The notes under the pieces: generated by a model
The model's database searches: none
Seen by the model: only the letters and a program-made list of their open reading frames with translations
What the model was told of the DNA's origin: nothing
Translations under genes and position numbers: made by a program
Part shown: piece after piece, positions 1-11,694 of the stretch
How the letters are laid out: each line of letters opens with the position of its first letter
Numbering within the stretch: position 1 is the first letter of the stretch
DNA from: Balanoglossus misakiensis
Taxonomy: Eukaryota; Hemichordata
Assembly: GCA_040954595.2 (NCBI GenBank)
Contig: CM082578.2
Span: forward strand, 17,670,001-17,734,000
DNA: 64,000 nt
Direction of reading: 5' to 3'

Positions 1-433
1 GTACAGAAGGACATCAGGGTCATCCTGCAACATGATACAAATGCGTATTATTATCTACTCGGGCAACAACACAGTACCGTAAAATGTCTAAAGTAATGTC
101 TTTTAGAAACACTATACCTCCATAGCTTATCAATCTTCATAAAACACATTATTTTTTGATGTGTCATTTCACTTGTTGATAACACATGAGATGAAGTTTC
201 AAAGTCCATTCATAGACTTAACTATATGTCAACTTTATTTGCCATGTAATTGTGATCTGTATCAGTCTAATAATCGTATTAATTTTTCACGGGTTATACG
301 TTAATATCATATGCAATAATGCCTGGTATCAGCAATTTTTGCAAGTTATTTGTCCAGTCTTTAAAACGATGTAACTGCAGTGGTTTTTTTAGTGTCATTT
401 TGGACTGCCTTGTTGAATACTTACTTGTCTCAC
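1..433 (-). other. Intronic sequence of the IL-17 receptor gene
   Basis: This stretch follows the splice donor of the last receptor exon visible in the window (GTGAGA at 433-428 on the minus strand). I see no further exon, membrane segment or SEFIR-like coding sequence in it, so the rest of the gene must lie left of the window. Confidence 0.6.
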
Positions 434-1024
434 TGTGACATCAAATACCCAGCCCTTACAACTAGTTTCAGCACTTGCGTCGTATGTATATACCAAAATC
501 TTATATTCATATATACCATAACTTTCTGGAGGGATATCAAATTTGGCTATGATTCTGTTGTAGTTTGGAGAATATGGTGTCAGATGCACTGGTTGCCAGT
601 ATGCTGCTTCATCTGAAAATGTGAAAAGGTTGTCTTACTTACATTGAATGATGTAGTATTAAAAGTATGTGTGTTGCTGAGATTGTATTACAAACTGCCC
701 CAAAATAAAACAATTGAAAATGTTGTCCAAATTTGCATAAATCTGACTCGGGTCATCTCTAGGGTCCTGTATGCAGTTGGACATGTATGCAGGTTTTGAC
801 CAAAAATACAAAATGGAAGTTTTGGGCAGAATTTGAAAATGTTGCCTCTTCAACTTGCAAGACAGGGAATGATAGAACTTTCCGATCAAGGAAATTAGAG
901 AGTGATGTTAATGCATGATTATCGGGGAGTCAATAGAAGTACAGTACTATTTTGAATGACTATTGCCTACCTCCAGGTTTGACCTGGCATTCTGTGGTCT
1001 GGCTAATTCTTGGATCACCGCAAG
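434..1024 (-). CDS. IL17R: IL-17R exons 5-6, linker and second FnIII-like domain (D2)
   Basis: Exon 1024-971 encodes the short Cys-x-Asp linker (SCGDPRISQTTEC). Exon 612-434 begins at DEAAYWQPVHLT and carries two long beta-strand-like segments (NRIIAKFDI and YEYKILVYTY) ending at WVFDVT. The phases are 1 and 1, then 0 at the donor. Confidence 0.78.
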
Positions 1025-4000
1025 CTGAAGAGAAAAAGAAAAATTTTTATGAAAGTATTTTACGGTGTTTATTAATCCCACCCAAACTTTGTCTGTACAG
1101 ACTAATAAATTGTTGTAAATAATGTACATTATCTATAATAGTCTCACTTTGCATAAATGCATTCCCTGTCAGCTGAGCATGTTGACAACTGATTACAAAA
1201 AGGAGGTGCATGCACTTACATGGTACTTTAAAGCGGTGGCTGATCTGAGTAGAGTAAGGATTGACATCGTTGGAGGTTTCATCTGTGATGGGTAACGTTC
1301 TGATCACTAACTGATACTCGCAATACGGCGAAAGTGGGCGGAAACAGTCAAAGTAGTAGGTGAGATGTCGATACTGTTGGTGGAAAAGAGAGATTTGATC
1401 AGTGGACATTTTATTCTCAGGAAGATCTGTCTGAGGTGCTTTCAATTGACAGACCTTCAAGTCCAGACATCTATAGGTACACAATTCTTTCTTAATGAAA
1501 AATTTGAATCTGAAAACTCTTCCGTATTAAACTGGTTTAAAGTTCCTTAAAAAAGGGGGAGTCACATTCAATTTAGCCCATGTGGGATTGAATCAGCTAT
1601 GTCGGTAGGTGACAATGAAACTGAATATTTGTCAAAGAAAAATAGAACGCGACCGAAGACTCACATCCACATTTTGGTAATCGTTGCCTCTCAAGTCAAA
1701 GGTAACACACTGAGTTTCTTGAAAGTAATCATACTTGTACTCATTGTGGTTGGTCAGTCCCATGATTGACACATCAAAACCGGTGGGGTTATCTGCAATG
1801 TGAAAAACACAAACACAATCAGAACTTCAGTGGACAATCTTCATCAGTCAATTATCCAAATTGTGGGTCATACACATGACAAGCACTGGCACAAATAGAA
1901 AAAACGACACTACTTACTTTGGAATGTATCAATGGTCCAAGACATGTTGAGCATGATGTGTGTCTCTGTGACATTATCAGCTGTGATTCCAGTGACGATG
2001 TCCCACATGGCCTCAAAGTTTCTGGGTTTATCAGGAATGTCTGTCCATGGTACTGGGTCTCCTATATCTACACACTCTGTAAATGGTTTCAATGAGGATT
2101 ATTACAAAAAAGCAGTACTGCAGTACAGCTTCGCTATCAGAGTTTTTTATTCAGAGTTAATTTCATTTTTAAAGCAGAAAGAATGAACACAGAAATGAAG
2201 CCCCACATTAATAATTTAAAAGTCATTGTGAAAGACAATTCTACATTGATTTGGTCATGTATGTTTCCGAAACATAAGAAGTAGTGATCACACAGTCTTT
2301 TCCAATCAACACATGTAAAATAATAATAACAATGCATTTTCTGGTTATCACTTACCAGAACCATTTTTCAGTATGCTGCATTCTATGGTACCCATTGACA
2401 TCTAAAATTCAAAATGCATATAAATAAATACATGATAAGCCCTTCATTCTTAATTCATCCAAAATCAAATCGATTCACTTCAAATGATGTTTGTTGCTAG
2501 GCAACTGTCCAAAGCTCAATACTTGAGGGATTATTGGCCTGGTCAGTTACTGTGCCTACTGGAGCTGACTTGTACCACAGGATACAAAGGAATCAATGTC
2601 TGCATGATGACCTTAGTAGGAGTATGAGATTAAATGATCTAACTACATTGCATCACATTCTAACAACCATAAAGTATGTGCAGTACTCGAACCAGTTTCA
2701 AATTAACTTGCTTTTTTTGACAAAAACATTCTTACAAACAAGACCGTAAAATTTTTGCAATGCAAAATAATCAACCTGGATGTCACGGTCTTCATCCCAC
2801 TAGCATGTTCTCCCCCCCCCCAAAAAAAGTAATTTATCTCTCACCATTTGTGTCATTCTTACAAATGGGACATGCTCTGTTGGATTACAATGTTAAGAGA
2901 GGCTTGTTAAGTGGATCAGTTCAGTACTTTGAAAAATTTTTCCCAGGTATGTCAAGGTATGTCTGTACGCTATAGTGACAGACTCAGTAAAGTTCACAAT
3001 GGGGCAAATTATTGCAATACGTACACCCTGTAAAAGTGTTCTACAAATGTCCCAGCCTTTTCAGGCCCAGGATCAATGATTTTACCCACAAATTAATTCA
3101 TAAACTTTATCTTTTTTTAGAACTGACTGTCCCGAAATCACTCTTCTATCATAACAGAAAAAGTCCAAAGCCCGTGTATTATATGCAGTTGACCTTTCAT
3201 TTCAGTATACAACTGGGTTAATGTATTCTTGAGGGAAAATAGCGGTTTCGGAGAAAAACTTGAATAGAGCAGGCTGAGTGCCATTTAATGTAACAGTGGT
3301 GTCACTGTCCGAGTCATTAAAAACGCTGTATAGCATACCACAAGAAGTTGTCAAACAGAAGGAGTTGCCATGGAGAGGTTACGCCCCGTGGAACATTGTG
3401 CTATTGTGACAATGGCGCAGCACTAGAAACAGCCAGTAAATAATATGACATTTAGACGGACTTCAAACGGTCTGATTCCTGAAGTGAAAGTTTCAAACTG
3501 TCACCACGACCAAAAGAAACCACAGTGCACACTCAGGCTACAACGGCCGGGAGACAATATCAAACAAAAAATCGTGACAATTTGCACACGCTACCAATAC
3601 TTCTCCATAAATAAAGTCCACATACATTGTGATTTATAATCTCAGATTTACTGGAACCAAGCCAAAGTGCATGTGCATCTAGTCACGCAACACTCATCCT
3701 ATCAAGTTGACCAAAAAAGTGGAAGTTAACACTGGTCTTTTCTGTGGTTCACCAGCTTCCATTCAGGAATATAGAAACTACCGAGCTTTCAATTAGTCTG
3801 AGCCGTGGCAATCCAGAAGCAATATGGCACTGATCTCTACTAATCACTGTTGGACAACTGTAATACATGTAGACAGAATATGTCAACCTAGGGTTTTATT
3901 TGTTTACTCAGTGGAAAGGTGCAGACGTCCTAATTCATAAAGGAGCCTTTATATAACTGTCATTTGTGTCCTGAAATGACCTGAGAGTCAATTTTGTTGA

Positions 4001-6499
4001 ATTCAATCCTGGTCAGCAAGCATTTGGTTAAAAAACACATGTATGTCAAACAGCTCTCAGACGGTAATTAATGATTGCCCAGTGGCTAGACAACTTGTAT
4101 GTGTACATGACACTTCATCTGGGTCACTACTGGCATAACAGTAACAACTATTACACTGATAAGAAATTTATCTCTGTGGTCTAAATAATTACCTAGTTAT
4201 GTTTGGACTTGGGTGTGTGAATATTTTGCATAGGGTACATATTTCAGTGTAGCTGCAATAATTGTACTGTAGGCCTTGGTGCGGTGAGGTGGGTTTGGTG
4301 GCTGGGTCATGCTGCTTGCACGATACCCACGACCCAGTCATCCCAAACCAGCCCACCAAGGCTACAATTATTGCAGCTAATTTCAGTGAAAAGTTGCAGC
4401 AGATATTTGTAACTTGCGTAAGAGTTTGAACTGATATTCAAGGGAAACATCACATCTGGAATTCAAGAGGCAGTGTCTAATTACATATAAAATGAGTAAA
4501 GAAGTAAACATGCACTTAGTAGGAGAATAAGCAGAACTTGCATTTGAGTGGATCTGTATATGTATATGTTTCAATTAGTGTCGACCCCATGAAAAACAGA
4601 ACCCTGTGAAGCAAACACTATGGCTACACTGACTTGTACATGCATTCGCCCAGCTTGTTCAAACAAAACGTTAAAAAAGAAGGAAATAAATTATCAATGC
4701 CGACAAAGGGTACTGACTTGGATATGCACAAACAGAAGCTATGGATATCTATATAAAATGATGGTGAGCTGAATTGTCAACACTTACGTATTTTCTTCTT
4801 TTGAATACACATTTTTGTATATCTTGTGAATATATCTCGTGAATCCCAACACAATGACACCATATAGACAGTCAACCACACTTTTCAAAGTCACTTGATT
4901 TATTTCCAGACAATTTGCAATTACCCGGTAATAGCAAACACACACATAATTTAACTGATAAAGGCATTAATGTTAAAAACAGCCTACTTTCCTTGTTCCT
5001 GGTATTTTGTCTTTTGAAATTCTCCAAGGACAGGCTCATAAAAGGTTATATCAGGTGATCACAATTTTATTTCTTGGCATGTAAATCACAGTAGTTACAA
5101 AACGTAAACAGCCATTGCTCAGGTAAATGCAACCAGCCCTGGCTTTAACTTGTCGTTGAGCTGAAAATAGTCTGATATATTGCATCAAATTCTTCAAGGG
5201 TTGAAGTTCAAATTCATTTGATAAGATTTCAGAGAATTCTTGCAGTGGTTTTCCCCCTATTGCTGAGTGGTTATTTACATAGTTACATGCATTTGATTTT
5301 AACTCAACATTTGATGTTTACTCAAGACTACCCCAGTGCTTTTACTTAGAGAAATCACTCCCCCTCCCACACAAATTTAATCTTTCTTCTTGATGTTCAA
5401 CGCAAAATGAAACAACTTGTGCGGACTGAATTTATACAGTTGTAGATTGATTTAAAACAACAATCATGGCAGATGATAACTGGTTAACTTTAAATACAAG
5501 GAAGTGAGGAAGAAATAGTGTATACAATTGAAATTTTCAGTTTTTTTCATAATTCAATTGGAAAATCAATTACGTTACATGTTTTCAGGAGATAACACCT
5601 TAGAATTCTAATTATGTCCTATATGAGTAAGCCCCATACAAATTTTATCAGCTGTTGTGTTTGTAGAAGACTTTTATCGATTGGACAGTTTCTGGAATTA
5701 CACTAATTTCCATGAACTGCACACACCTCTATTCATTTACTCAACCTATTTTCAACTTATCAGTAAACAAATCTCCATAAAATAAAGTACATTTAATGCT
5801 ATAATCTGTATTCTTGGCCAAAAATGTGACAATTGGAGAGAGACATTTATGCTTGACATAACTTAACAACAGAGCTTGCAATTTGGAGGCAAACTGTCGT
5901 TCATCTTTGTACTCATGCATATTCATTAATTGTCATCCACAGTTCATTTTTTCAAATGTGTGGCTATTTCCTCATAGCTGACAGGCAAGACGTTACTATG
6001 GACGGATTCTCAATATTTGATTCTAGATTCATTTTCCATACATGTAGATCACCATGACCCCCTTCAGGAGCAGACCAAAAAAGTATAAATGACTATATCT
6101 TGTTCATGGTGACTTAATTATACTAGTCAAGAGGTTTAAAAAAATGATAGAAATGCAGATTTGATGAGAAAGGCCATGGTTCAGGTCTCCTGACTCACTC
6201 CGGGCACCACTGACAACCACCTGTATGAGCAATGTGACACTAGATCTCAGTGTCATGTGACATGTTGGTGCCAAACCTGCAGCGTAGTCAAGTTATTGCC
6301 TGTAAATCCCCAAATGATCTGTAAACTGGCCACTCTTTGATTACACGATAGGTGTCGAAAGAAGCTATCTTACCTCCTGAGAACAATCAGGCTGGTCAAT
6401 AATGCACGGTTCGGTCCAATCCCATGCTTCGTTACACAGTACTATGACTAGGAAGGAACCCGCAGTCAGAAATGTTACCAATCCAAGTTTAAACCCCAT
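434..6499 (-). CDS. IL17R: IL-17 receptor, ectodomain part (3'-partial in window)
   Basis: This is a single-pass cytokine receptor of the IL-17R family, acting at the cell surface upstream of SEFIR/Act1-type signalling. Exons on the minus strand, in coding order, are 6499-6374, 2074-1918, 1792-1665, 1373-1220, 1024-971 and 612-434. All have GT-AG borders and phases 0,1,0,1,1,0 that join without a break, giving 266 aa. A signal peptide is followed by two fibronectin-III-like domains. Family hallmarks are MSWTID, an F-x-x-F/L-SP-x-x-EY-x-L-x-I-x-x-LP motif, FKVP-SCGDPRI, TTEC and YWQPVHLTP, matching the D1-linker-D2 pattern of IL-17RA and IL-17RD. N-glycosylation sequons NVT and NMS are present. 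Sequence pattern alone does not separate RA from RD; linkage to NET1 and TASOR favours IL17RD. The membrane segment and SEFIR domain are outside the window. Confidence 0.82.
1220..2074 (-). CDS. IL17R: IL-17R exons 2-4, first FnIII-like domain (D1)
   Basis: The exons are 2074-1918, 1792-1665 and 1373-1220. They encode strands with the MSWTID core, a GFDVSIMG strand, a Cys-containing CVTFDLRG strand and the EYQLVIRTLP strand ending at FKVP. For exon 2 there are two adjacent AG acceptors (exon start 2076 or 2074); 2074 keeps phase 0 with the signal-peptide exon and is chosen. Confidence 0.8.
2075..6373 (-). other. IL-17R intron 1 (4.3 kb)
   Basis: No exon with family similarity was found in this interval, and the flanking phases join directly. 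It contains the palindromic transposon-like element at 4250-4379 and a C-rich run near 2812. The several 60-80 codon ORFs in it have no recognisable product. Confidence 0.55.
4250..4379. mobile_element. Palindromic MITE-like element, TAGCT ends, 9-bp target duplication
   Basis: The 130-bp insert begins TAGCTGCAATAATTGTA and ends with its exact reverse complement (17-bp perfect terminal inverted repeat). The interior is an imperfect hairpin (GCCTTGGTG and GGTTTGG... arms pairing with CCAAACC and CACCAAGGC). It is flanked by a perfect 9-bp direct repeat, ATTTCAGTG, at 4241-4249 and 4380-4388. Having both terminal inverted repeats and a target-site duplication supports a non-autonomous DNA transposon. 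A 9-bp duplication fits Mutator-like elements, but the superfamily is inference. Confidence 0.8.
6374..6499 (-). CDS. IL17R: IL-17R exon 1, signal peptide
   Basis: The exon encodes Met-Gly-Phe-Lys, a hydrophobic core (LGLVTFLTAGSFLVIVL) and a Cys/Trp-rich start of the mature protein (EAWDWTEPC). The Met at 6499 is preferred over an upstream in-frame Met near 6700 because it places the hydrophobic core directly at the N terminus. The donor is GAG|GTAAGA, phase 0, and it joins in frame to the acceptor at 2074. Confidence 0.72.
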
Positions 6500-8870
6500 G
6501 TTGGAATCGGTATCAAAGCGGCTGTAAGTGTTCACCTGAGCGTTCACATGAGCACAGGAATAACAGTCTCCGGGTGAGTGTGATGTTGACACACACGACG
6601 CAGGTAAAATATTGATAGGTCTATTGAAATGATAATGAGTGAAACGTAAATATCCGGTCAAAGTTCGGGTGACGTGAGGTGAGGTGGACACTGCCCCCAA
6701 CAGTCGCAGGTAGCGTTTTAATTAAAGAAATTTACTTTTCTGTCTCTGTTCAGTGAGAAGAATAGAAAATAATAATCTGAACTTGAAAAAAATATAGGAG
6801 AAAGTCATATGAGAGTATAGTTGTTATCATTTGTGTTTTTAGAACGGAAAGAAAGTTATATCCTGCTGAACAGGTAAAGTAAGTGAAGTATGTTTATGTG
6901 GGTCATGTGTTTTACAGCTCAGCAACTTCACCTCTCCACACAGAATTCCTTTAGTGCAGTCATACAAAAAACATAGCCCTGAACCCAAGGGGATAAATGT
7001 AAAGCAGTTTCACATGCCAAACACTTTTGTTGATGTGTACAAAAGACTTGACCAAAATGCAGAAGTCGTGACTGACTGTCATCCCATCTTGAGATAATGT
7101 CAAGTCAGTGGGTGGAGCCAAAGAGTAAAGGTTTGAATCTGTCATGGCCTCAAGCCGTTCCCTGTGACAGGTAACATTAGTCTGTATTGCTGGTCATCAG
7201 GGTTCAGTTGCTGAAGCCCGGCGTCAGAGGTTAGCAAAGAATCAGACCAGGCATGCATTGCCGGCTGTGATTCCTTTTCCATGGCGATCTCCACTTCTCA
7301 ACTTTTATTGTAAAACATAAGCCTGGGGAATCTTTGCAGTACAGGTGTTGGTGAATGATTTCAGTTGCCATTATTTTTCCTCTTGTTCCCCCCCCCCCCA
7401 CCCATTTTGATTTATGAATCATAAAACATATCACAAATGATATCCCAAGTTGGTCTAGATACATGTTCTAGTGTGTCTATCTTAATTTGTGTCACGAAAC
7501 TGGTGATATAATCCCATTGGCAGCTGAAAGTAATTATGAATATGATCAATTTTCAAACTTGCCATTTTATTAAGATTGATCTAAAAAATGCTGAGAAAAT
7601 TCAGTTATTAGAATCTTCAGACTGCCAACACTTTTATCTGATATTAGTGAAATATATTGGAACATATATCAATCATTGCAATATACAATCTGAAAACAGA
7701 TCAGTCTATGTACTGTTAATATCTCTTCTATCTCGATTACAATAACCATAAATGGTATATATATGAATCTCAAAAAGAAAACATAAAAAATACTCAATTT
7801 CAAATATTGCCCCATTTTTATCATTTCCTCCATGCATTCTCTTTTAGTTTTTTTTATGTCTTTCAGTGATATGTATAAAGATTAACTACCAGCACTGCAG
7901 TTCACTTCTCAAACAGAAAATATGACATGGAAAATAGAAATCTAAAGAAATTTAATAACACTGGTTGAGCGATGCTATTTTTTAAATGAATAAACGAAAG
8001 GGAAGATTGAATCTAATCCTATCACAGCTGCAAACATTCTCAACTCTGCAGTGTTGAGCTTTTATAATTTGCAAATTAATGGAACCTTTTGCATATTTTT
8101 TCATTGTTTTACATGGTTGGAAAAGATAATACCTGTCTATTACTATCAAAACCTCAATACTATCACTTTTAGCATCTTTTTAATTGATAAAATACATGTA
8201 CTTCAATCTTATCTTTATTCGAAGTTGACAGAAGACATTTTTAATGGGGAAGTCAACAAGGATGGATTTTGTGATTGTATGCAGGTTTCCTGGGAGGTTG
8301 GCTAGCCAACAGAACTAGGTTTCACCACCACAATCCACCTGTTTTTGCTAAAATCAAAGAATAAAATGAATTTGAAGGGCTTCAAAATGGTGCATTCTGG
8401 GAAAAAGCATCAAGTAAGACTTGTACCATGTGACCTGGTCTCAACTATTGTAGTACAGGTGTGGAGCACTATTGATTCAATGGACACAAAATGCAAACAA
8501 TAGATATGCAAAAAAACACATGGTGTTGCTTTGGTGACAAGTGACCAGCTGATATTGTATGTACACCTGCAACCCCACCTAGTAAATGGAACCAACCATT
8601 GCATAACTGCCTGCACCTGTACATACAGTACTCTCAGTTGTCTGAATACAACAGCTTGAAACTCGGTCACAAGTATATTCTCCCCAGATTGGAGAGGACC
8701 CTCCCCCCCAAATCCAAGAAAATATTTTAAAACACATGTAACAATAGTAGGGTTTTAATGTACTGGATTGAGCGCATTGTATCGTCATCTTTATACTGTG
8801 CTATACTCTTAACCTCCCCCCCCCCCTTGGCCCCTAACGATTGTCCTGGGATTTGTCACTCTGTAGGTCA

Positions 8871-8890
8871 CCCCCCCCCCCCCCCCCCCC
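8871..8890. repeat. Poly-C tract (C20)
   Basis: An uninterrupted run of 20 C, about 45 bp after a shorter C11 run (8816-8826). It lies upstream of the NET1 promoter. Confidence 0.95.
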
Positions 8891-9122
8891 ACGAGAAAAA
8901 TGGCTGACATGATGATGAGGGACAAAAAGTGTGAATGTTATTGATGAGCCTGTGTGCATTTTATTTTCATGTTGCTGCGCAGTTAGTACTCACCCCTGAC
9001 CCCTCATATTTGTCGTGGGTTTTGTTACAGGTAGTGACCTGCACGTCGTCTGGTTTCCAAGGTCAGCGCCCTCTTACGGCTTTTGTTAAGACTTTGCCGT
9101 ACATTTTACAACGAGAGTCTTG

Positions 9123-9168
9123 ATTGGTCTTTTTTCTGTGTAGATATTACAAAACGGCACCGGATTGG
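9123..9168 (+). promoter_or_regulatory. Putative NET1 promoter with two inverted CCAAT boxes
   Basis: ATTGG occurs at 9123-9127 and 9164-9168, 41 bp apart, in a locally CpG-rich stretch 150-190 bp upstream of the NET1 start codon. No clear TATA box was seen. Paired CCAAT (NF-Y) boxes at this distance are common in TATA-less promoters; the transcription start itself is not visible. Confidence 0.4.
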
Positions 9169-9231
9169 CCAAAATCCAGTTCCGTTGTGCGAGTACGGGC
9201 TTTTCAAATCAATGAAATCACTGTCCACTCC

Positions 9232-9252
9232 ATGGCGGCAATCGACACCTAA
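9232..9252 (+). other. Possible upstream ORF in the NET1 5' UTR
   Basis: ATG GCG GCA ATC GAC ACC TAA is a six-residue ORF 62 nt before the main NET1 ATG, and its start overlaps a YY1-like CCATGGCGGC. It matters only if the transcript starts upstream of 9232, which cannot be seen. Confidence 0.3.
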
Positions 9253-9313
9253 TCACAATCAGCGAAAAGAAATCAGATTTCGATTAGAAATCAAGGCTTG
9301 CTCATAATCAACG

Positions 9314-11694
9314 ATGGAAGCTCCAGTCAAAGAAGATGTGAAGGCGCCCGAGTTTGTAAAACCCTCGAAAAAGATGTGGCGGTCGACATCGAAGACGAAA
9401 AATAAAGCAACTGATGAGAACCAGGACAAATGTTATAAGAAGTGAGTTTCGATCTCTTTGTTTTGATTGCTAGAACAAAGAACTAAGTCAGTTTTATAAT
9501 TGCACCTCATATTGTAGACGTGTTTTATTTATTACGCTCGTCTACTACACTGCAAGGCGACGCCATAAATAATAGTATAAACACATGTTGGTATATTGTC
9601 CACGTGTTACATGTGTACTCTTGAACAATTTTACAGGTGCAGTCATTGAGTTCGGATTTTCCCCCTTACTCTTAAACCATACCTCCATACTCTAACAACA
9701 GCAATTGATGTGATATTGAGCTTACATTTATACTTGTATTAAATTATATTATAAAAAATATAAAACCAAAATTATTAAAAGGACAAAGTCTCTCTCTTGC
9801 TGCCATTTTCCCATTAAGTATGTTTGATACAAGACACCTGAATTACATGTATATAGTGAATCAACATTCAACCACAAACATCTTTCATCCTGCATATAGA
9901 TGTGAGAGTAAAAATCTCGCCAAAATGAATAAATGGTAAACACTGATTATTCATTTTTGGCTACTTTAGATTATTCATTTCTTGCCGAAAATAATTTTTC
10001 ATTTACTCATTAAATTCGGGGGGGGGGGGGGGGGGGGGGGGGGGTCTTTTCAGACTTTCAAAATGGCCGCCAAATTTGAGGTTCAAAATGGCCGCCTATA
10101 TCTGTGCTTAGTCTATGGCATTCAAAATGGCCGCCAAATTTAGTGACTTTGAAAAATGGTAAACATTATGTAGAAATTTTACTCATAGTTCAACCACACA
10201 CACCTTCCATCCCACTTGTAGACGCGAGAGCAAAATGAATATTCGGTGTTTCCATTTATTCATTTTGGCGAGATTTTTACTCTCATATCCTACAAACGTG
10301 ATGGTTGAATGTTGATTCACTACATGTATATATCCTCATGTGCATTAGCATAGACAGTGTAGTGAATCAAACAATAAATGGGAAAAGAAGAGTGAGAGAG
10401 AGACTTTGTCCCTTTAAGAGACATGAAATACATATAGTTGTTGTTATTGTTTGTTGTTGTTGTATTATTGTAATTTGTATGGTGTGTTATTGAACATGTT
10501 TCCCAGCCTAACAGTGACACATGACAAGTTGGGAATAATGTAGCTCTGCGTGGCAGGGCTGTGTTGTTACGGTGGAGGGCTCGCTGTAACAACACAGCCC
10601 TGCCACGCAGAGCTAGGAATAATGCAAATATGAATTTCCACAGACCACTGCCAACACCAAACTTTGGAACACGAACGTTGCGGAGAAGAGGATCAATTCT
10701 CAGATCAGCTTCAACCCTGGACATATTTACAGTAAGTAGTCCTCTTTGATGTTTGTCGAATCATGCAAAATACTTTTCTGCTTTTATAACATCCTTGGTC
10801 TGAATACAGCCTTCTGATTGGCTGAAGCTGGGGTTTGTATTTTGAACCAGATGACCTGGGATGCCATGGTGAATAATAATTTTGATAAATGAATAAGAAC
10901 ATAGCGTAGAAGAACACACTTTTTGAATTTTATGTCTTGTACAAAACACTGTTGTGAAACTCAATCCATAAAGACATACACAGGAAATCTTCAAGATGTG
11001 CCAGTGTGTTCAGGATCAGGTTTATACTGCCCTCTAGTGGTTGAGTATACAATTATAGCATACATTCATGATCTAAAAAAAAGATTGTCAAAACTTCCTT
11101 ACAAAACTCTTGCTAACCATTATCTATCAAGAGGACCTAAAATAACCAAAATAATGTCAACAGGATTTCTGAAATTGTAAGGTCCGACCAATTTGTTGGC
11201 AAGGATGAATTGCAAATATCAATAAATCACAAATGTATGAGAGATGGTTCTCTGATCCAAAATATTTCACAAAGACCATATCCTCTTTTCCAAAAACTCT
11301 TAATATGACTCATGTATGTGCAGTATATCTGCAAAAAAGCGAGGAAATTTCCTTATTCCTTTCTTCGTAGAAGCATGCTCATTTCCAAGTAAAATACTGT
11401 ATGAGGGTTGGGGAGAGATGTGAAAAGGCATTTGTCAAGGCCAACAAGTGTAAATCTCATGGACTGTATTCAAAGCACACACACAGTGACACACACAAAA
11501 CAGAGCCATTGTAGTTGTAAAAAGTGATCTGAATACATCACACATGTATGTGACGTAGCTGCGGTGTGTCCACTGTACACTTTTCTTAGAATTCTGATGA
11601 TGAAGTAGCCTGTCTTTCTTCCCTCCTTCAGCGCAAGAGAAAACGGAAGGAGCCTGATGACGACAATATCAGCGTATGCAGTCTGGATTTAAAG
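9314..11694 (+). CDS. NET1: NET1 exons 1-3, long-isoform N terminus
   Basis: Exon 1 (9314-9441, phase 2) is Lys-rich. Exon 2 (10644-10731) encodes TLRRRGSILRSASTL, matching the LRRGS segment of vertebrate NET1. Exon 3 (11632-11694) encodes a basic cluster then PDDDN and SLDLK, the same order as in NET1. In vertebrates this N terminus retains the long isoform in the nucleus; the basic clusters suggest the same here. The exon 2 acceptor (TTTCCACAG) lies 20 nt after the target duplication of a palindromic insertion. Confidence 0.8.

Larger units (their letters stand above)
6500..9313. other. Intergenic region between IL-17R and NET1 (divergent genes)
   Basis: The two genes are transcribed away from each other from here. 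The interval holds C-rich homopolymers (about 7388, 8816-8826, 8871-8890), a 14-bp palindrome at 8297-8310 and, toward 9000-9313, a more CpG-rich stretch that is probably the NET1 promoter and 5' UTR. No convincing coding exon was found. Confidence 0.6.
9775..10417. mobile_element. TTAA-flanked MITE with ~200-bp inverted arms, NET1 intron 1
   Basis: The left arm starts TTAAAAGGACAAAGTCTCTC and the right arm, read on the minus strand, starts TTAAAGGGACAAAGTCTCTC. The arms continue to match for about 200 bp with small gaps (for example GTGAATCAACATTCAACCA and GAGAGTAAAAATCTCGCC, 9900-9925 against 10290-10262). Both ends abut TTAA. The middle holds a G27 tract and three copies of a YY1-like word. 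No transposase was seen. TTAA target duplication is known for piggyBac and Kolobok families; assignment is not possible here. Confidence 0.75.

Noticed and set aside
6500-6700. Upstream in-frame Met for the IL-17 receptor
   Set aside because: Starting there would put about 67 hydrophilic residues before the signal peptide; the Met at 6499 gives a normal secretory start.
10320-10724. 134-codon minus-strand ORF
   Set aside because: It is composed of MITE arm, TTG-rich sequence, the palindrome and the antisense of NET1 exon 2.
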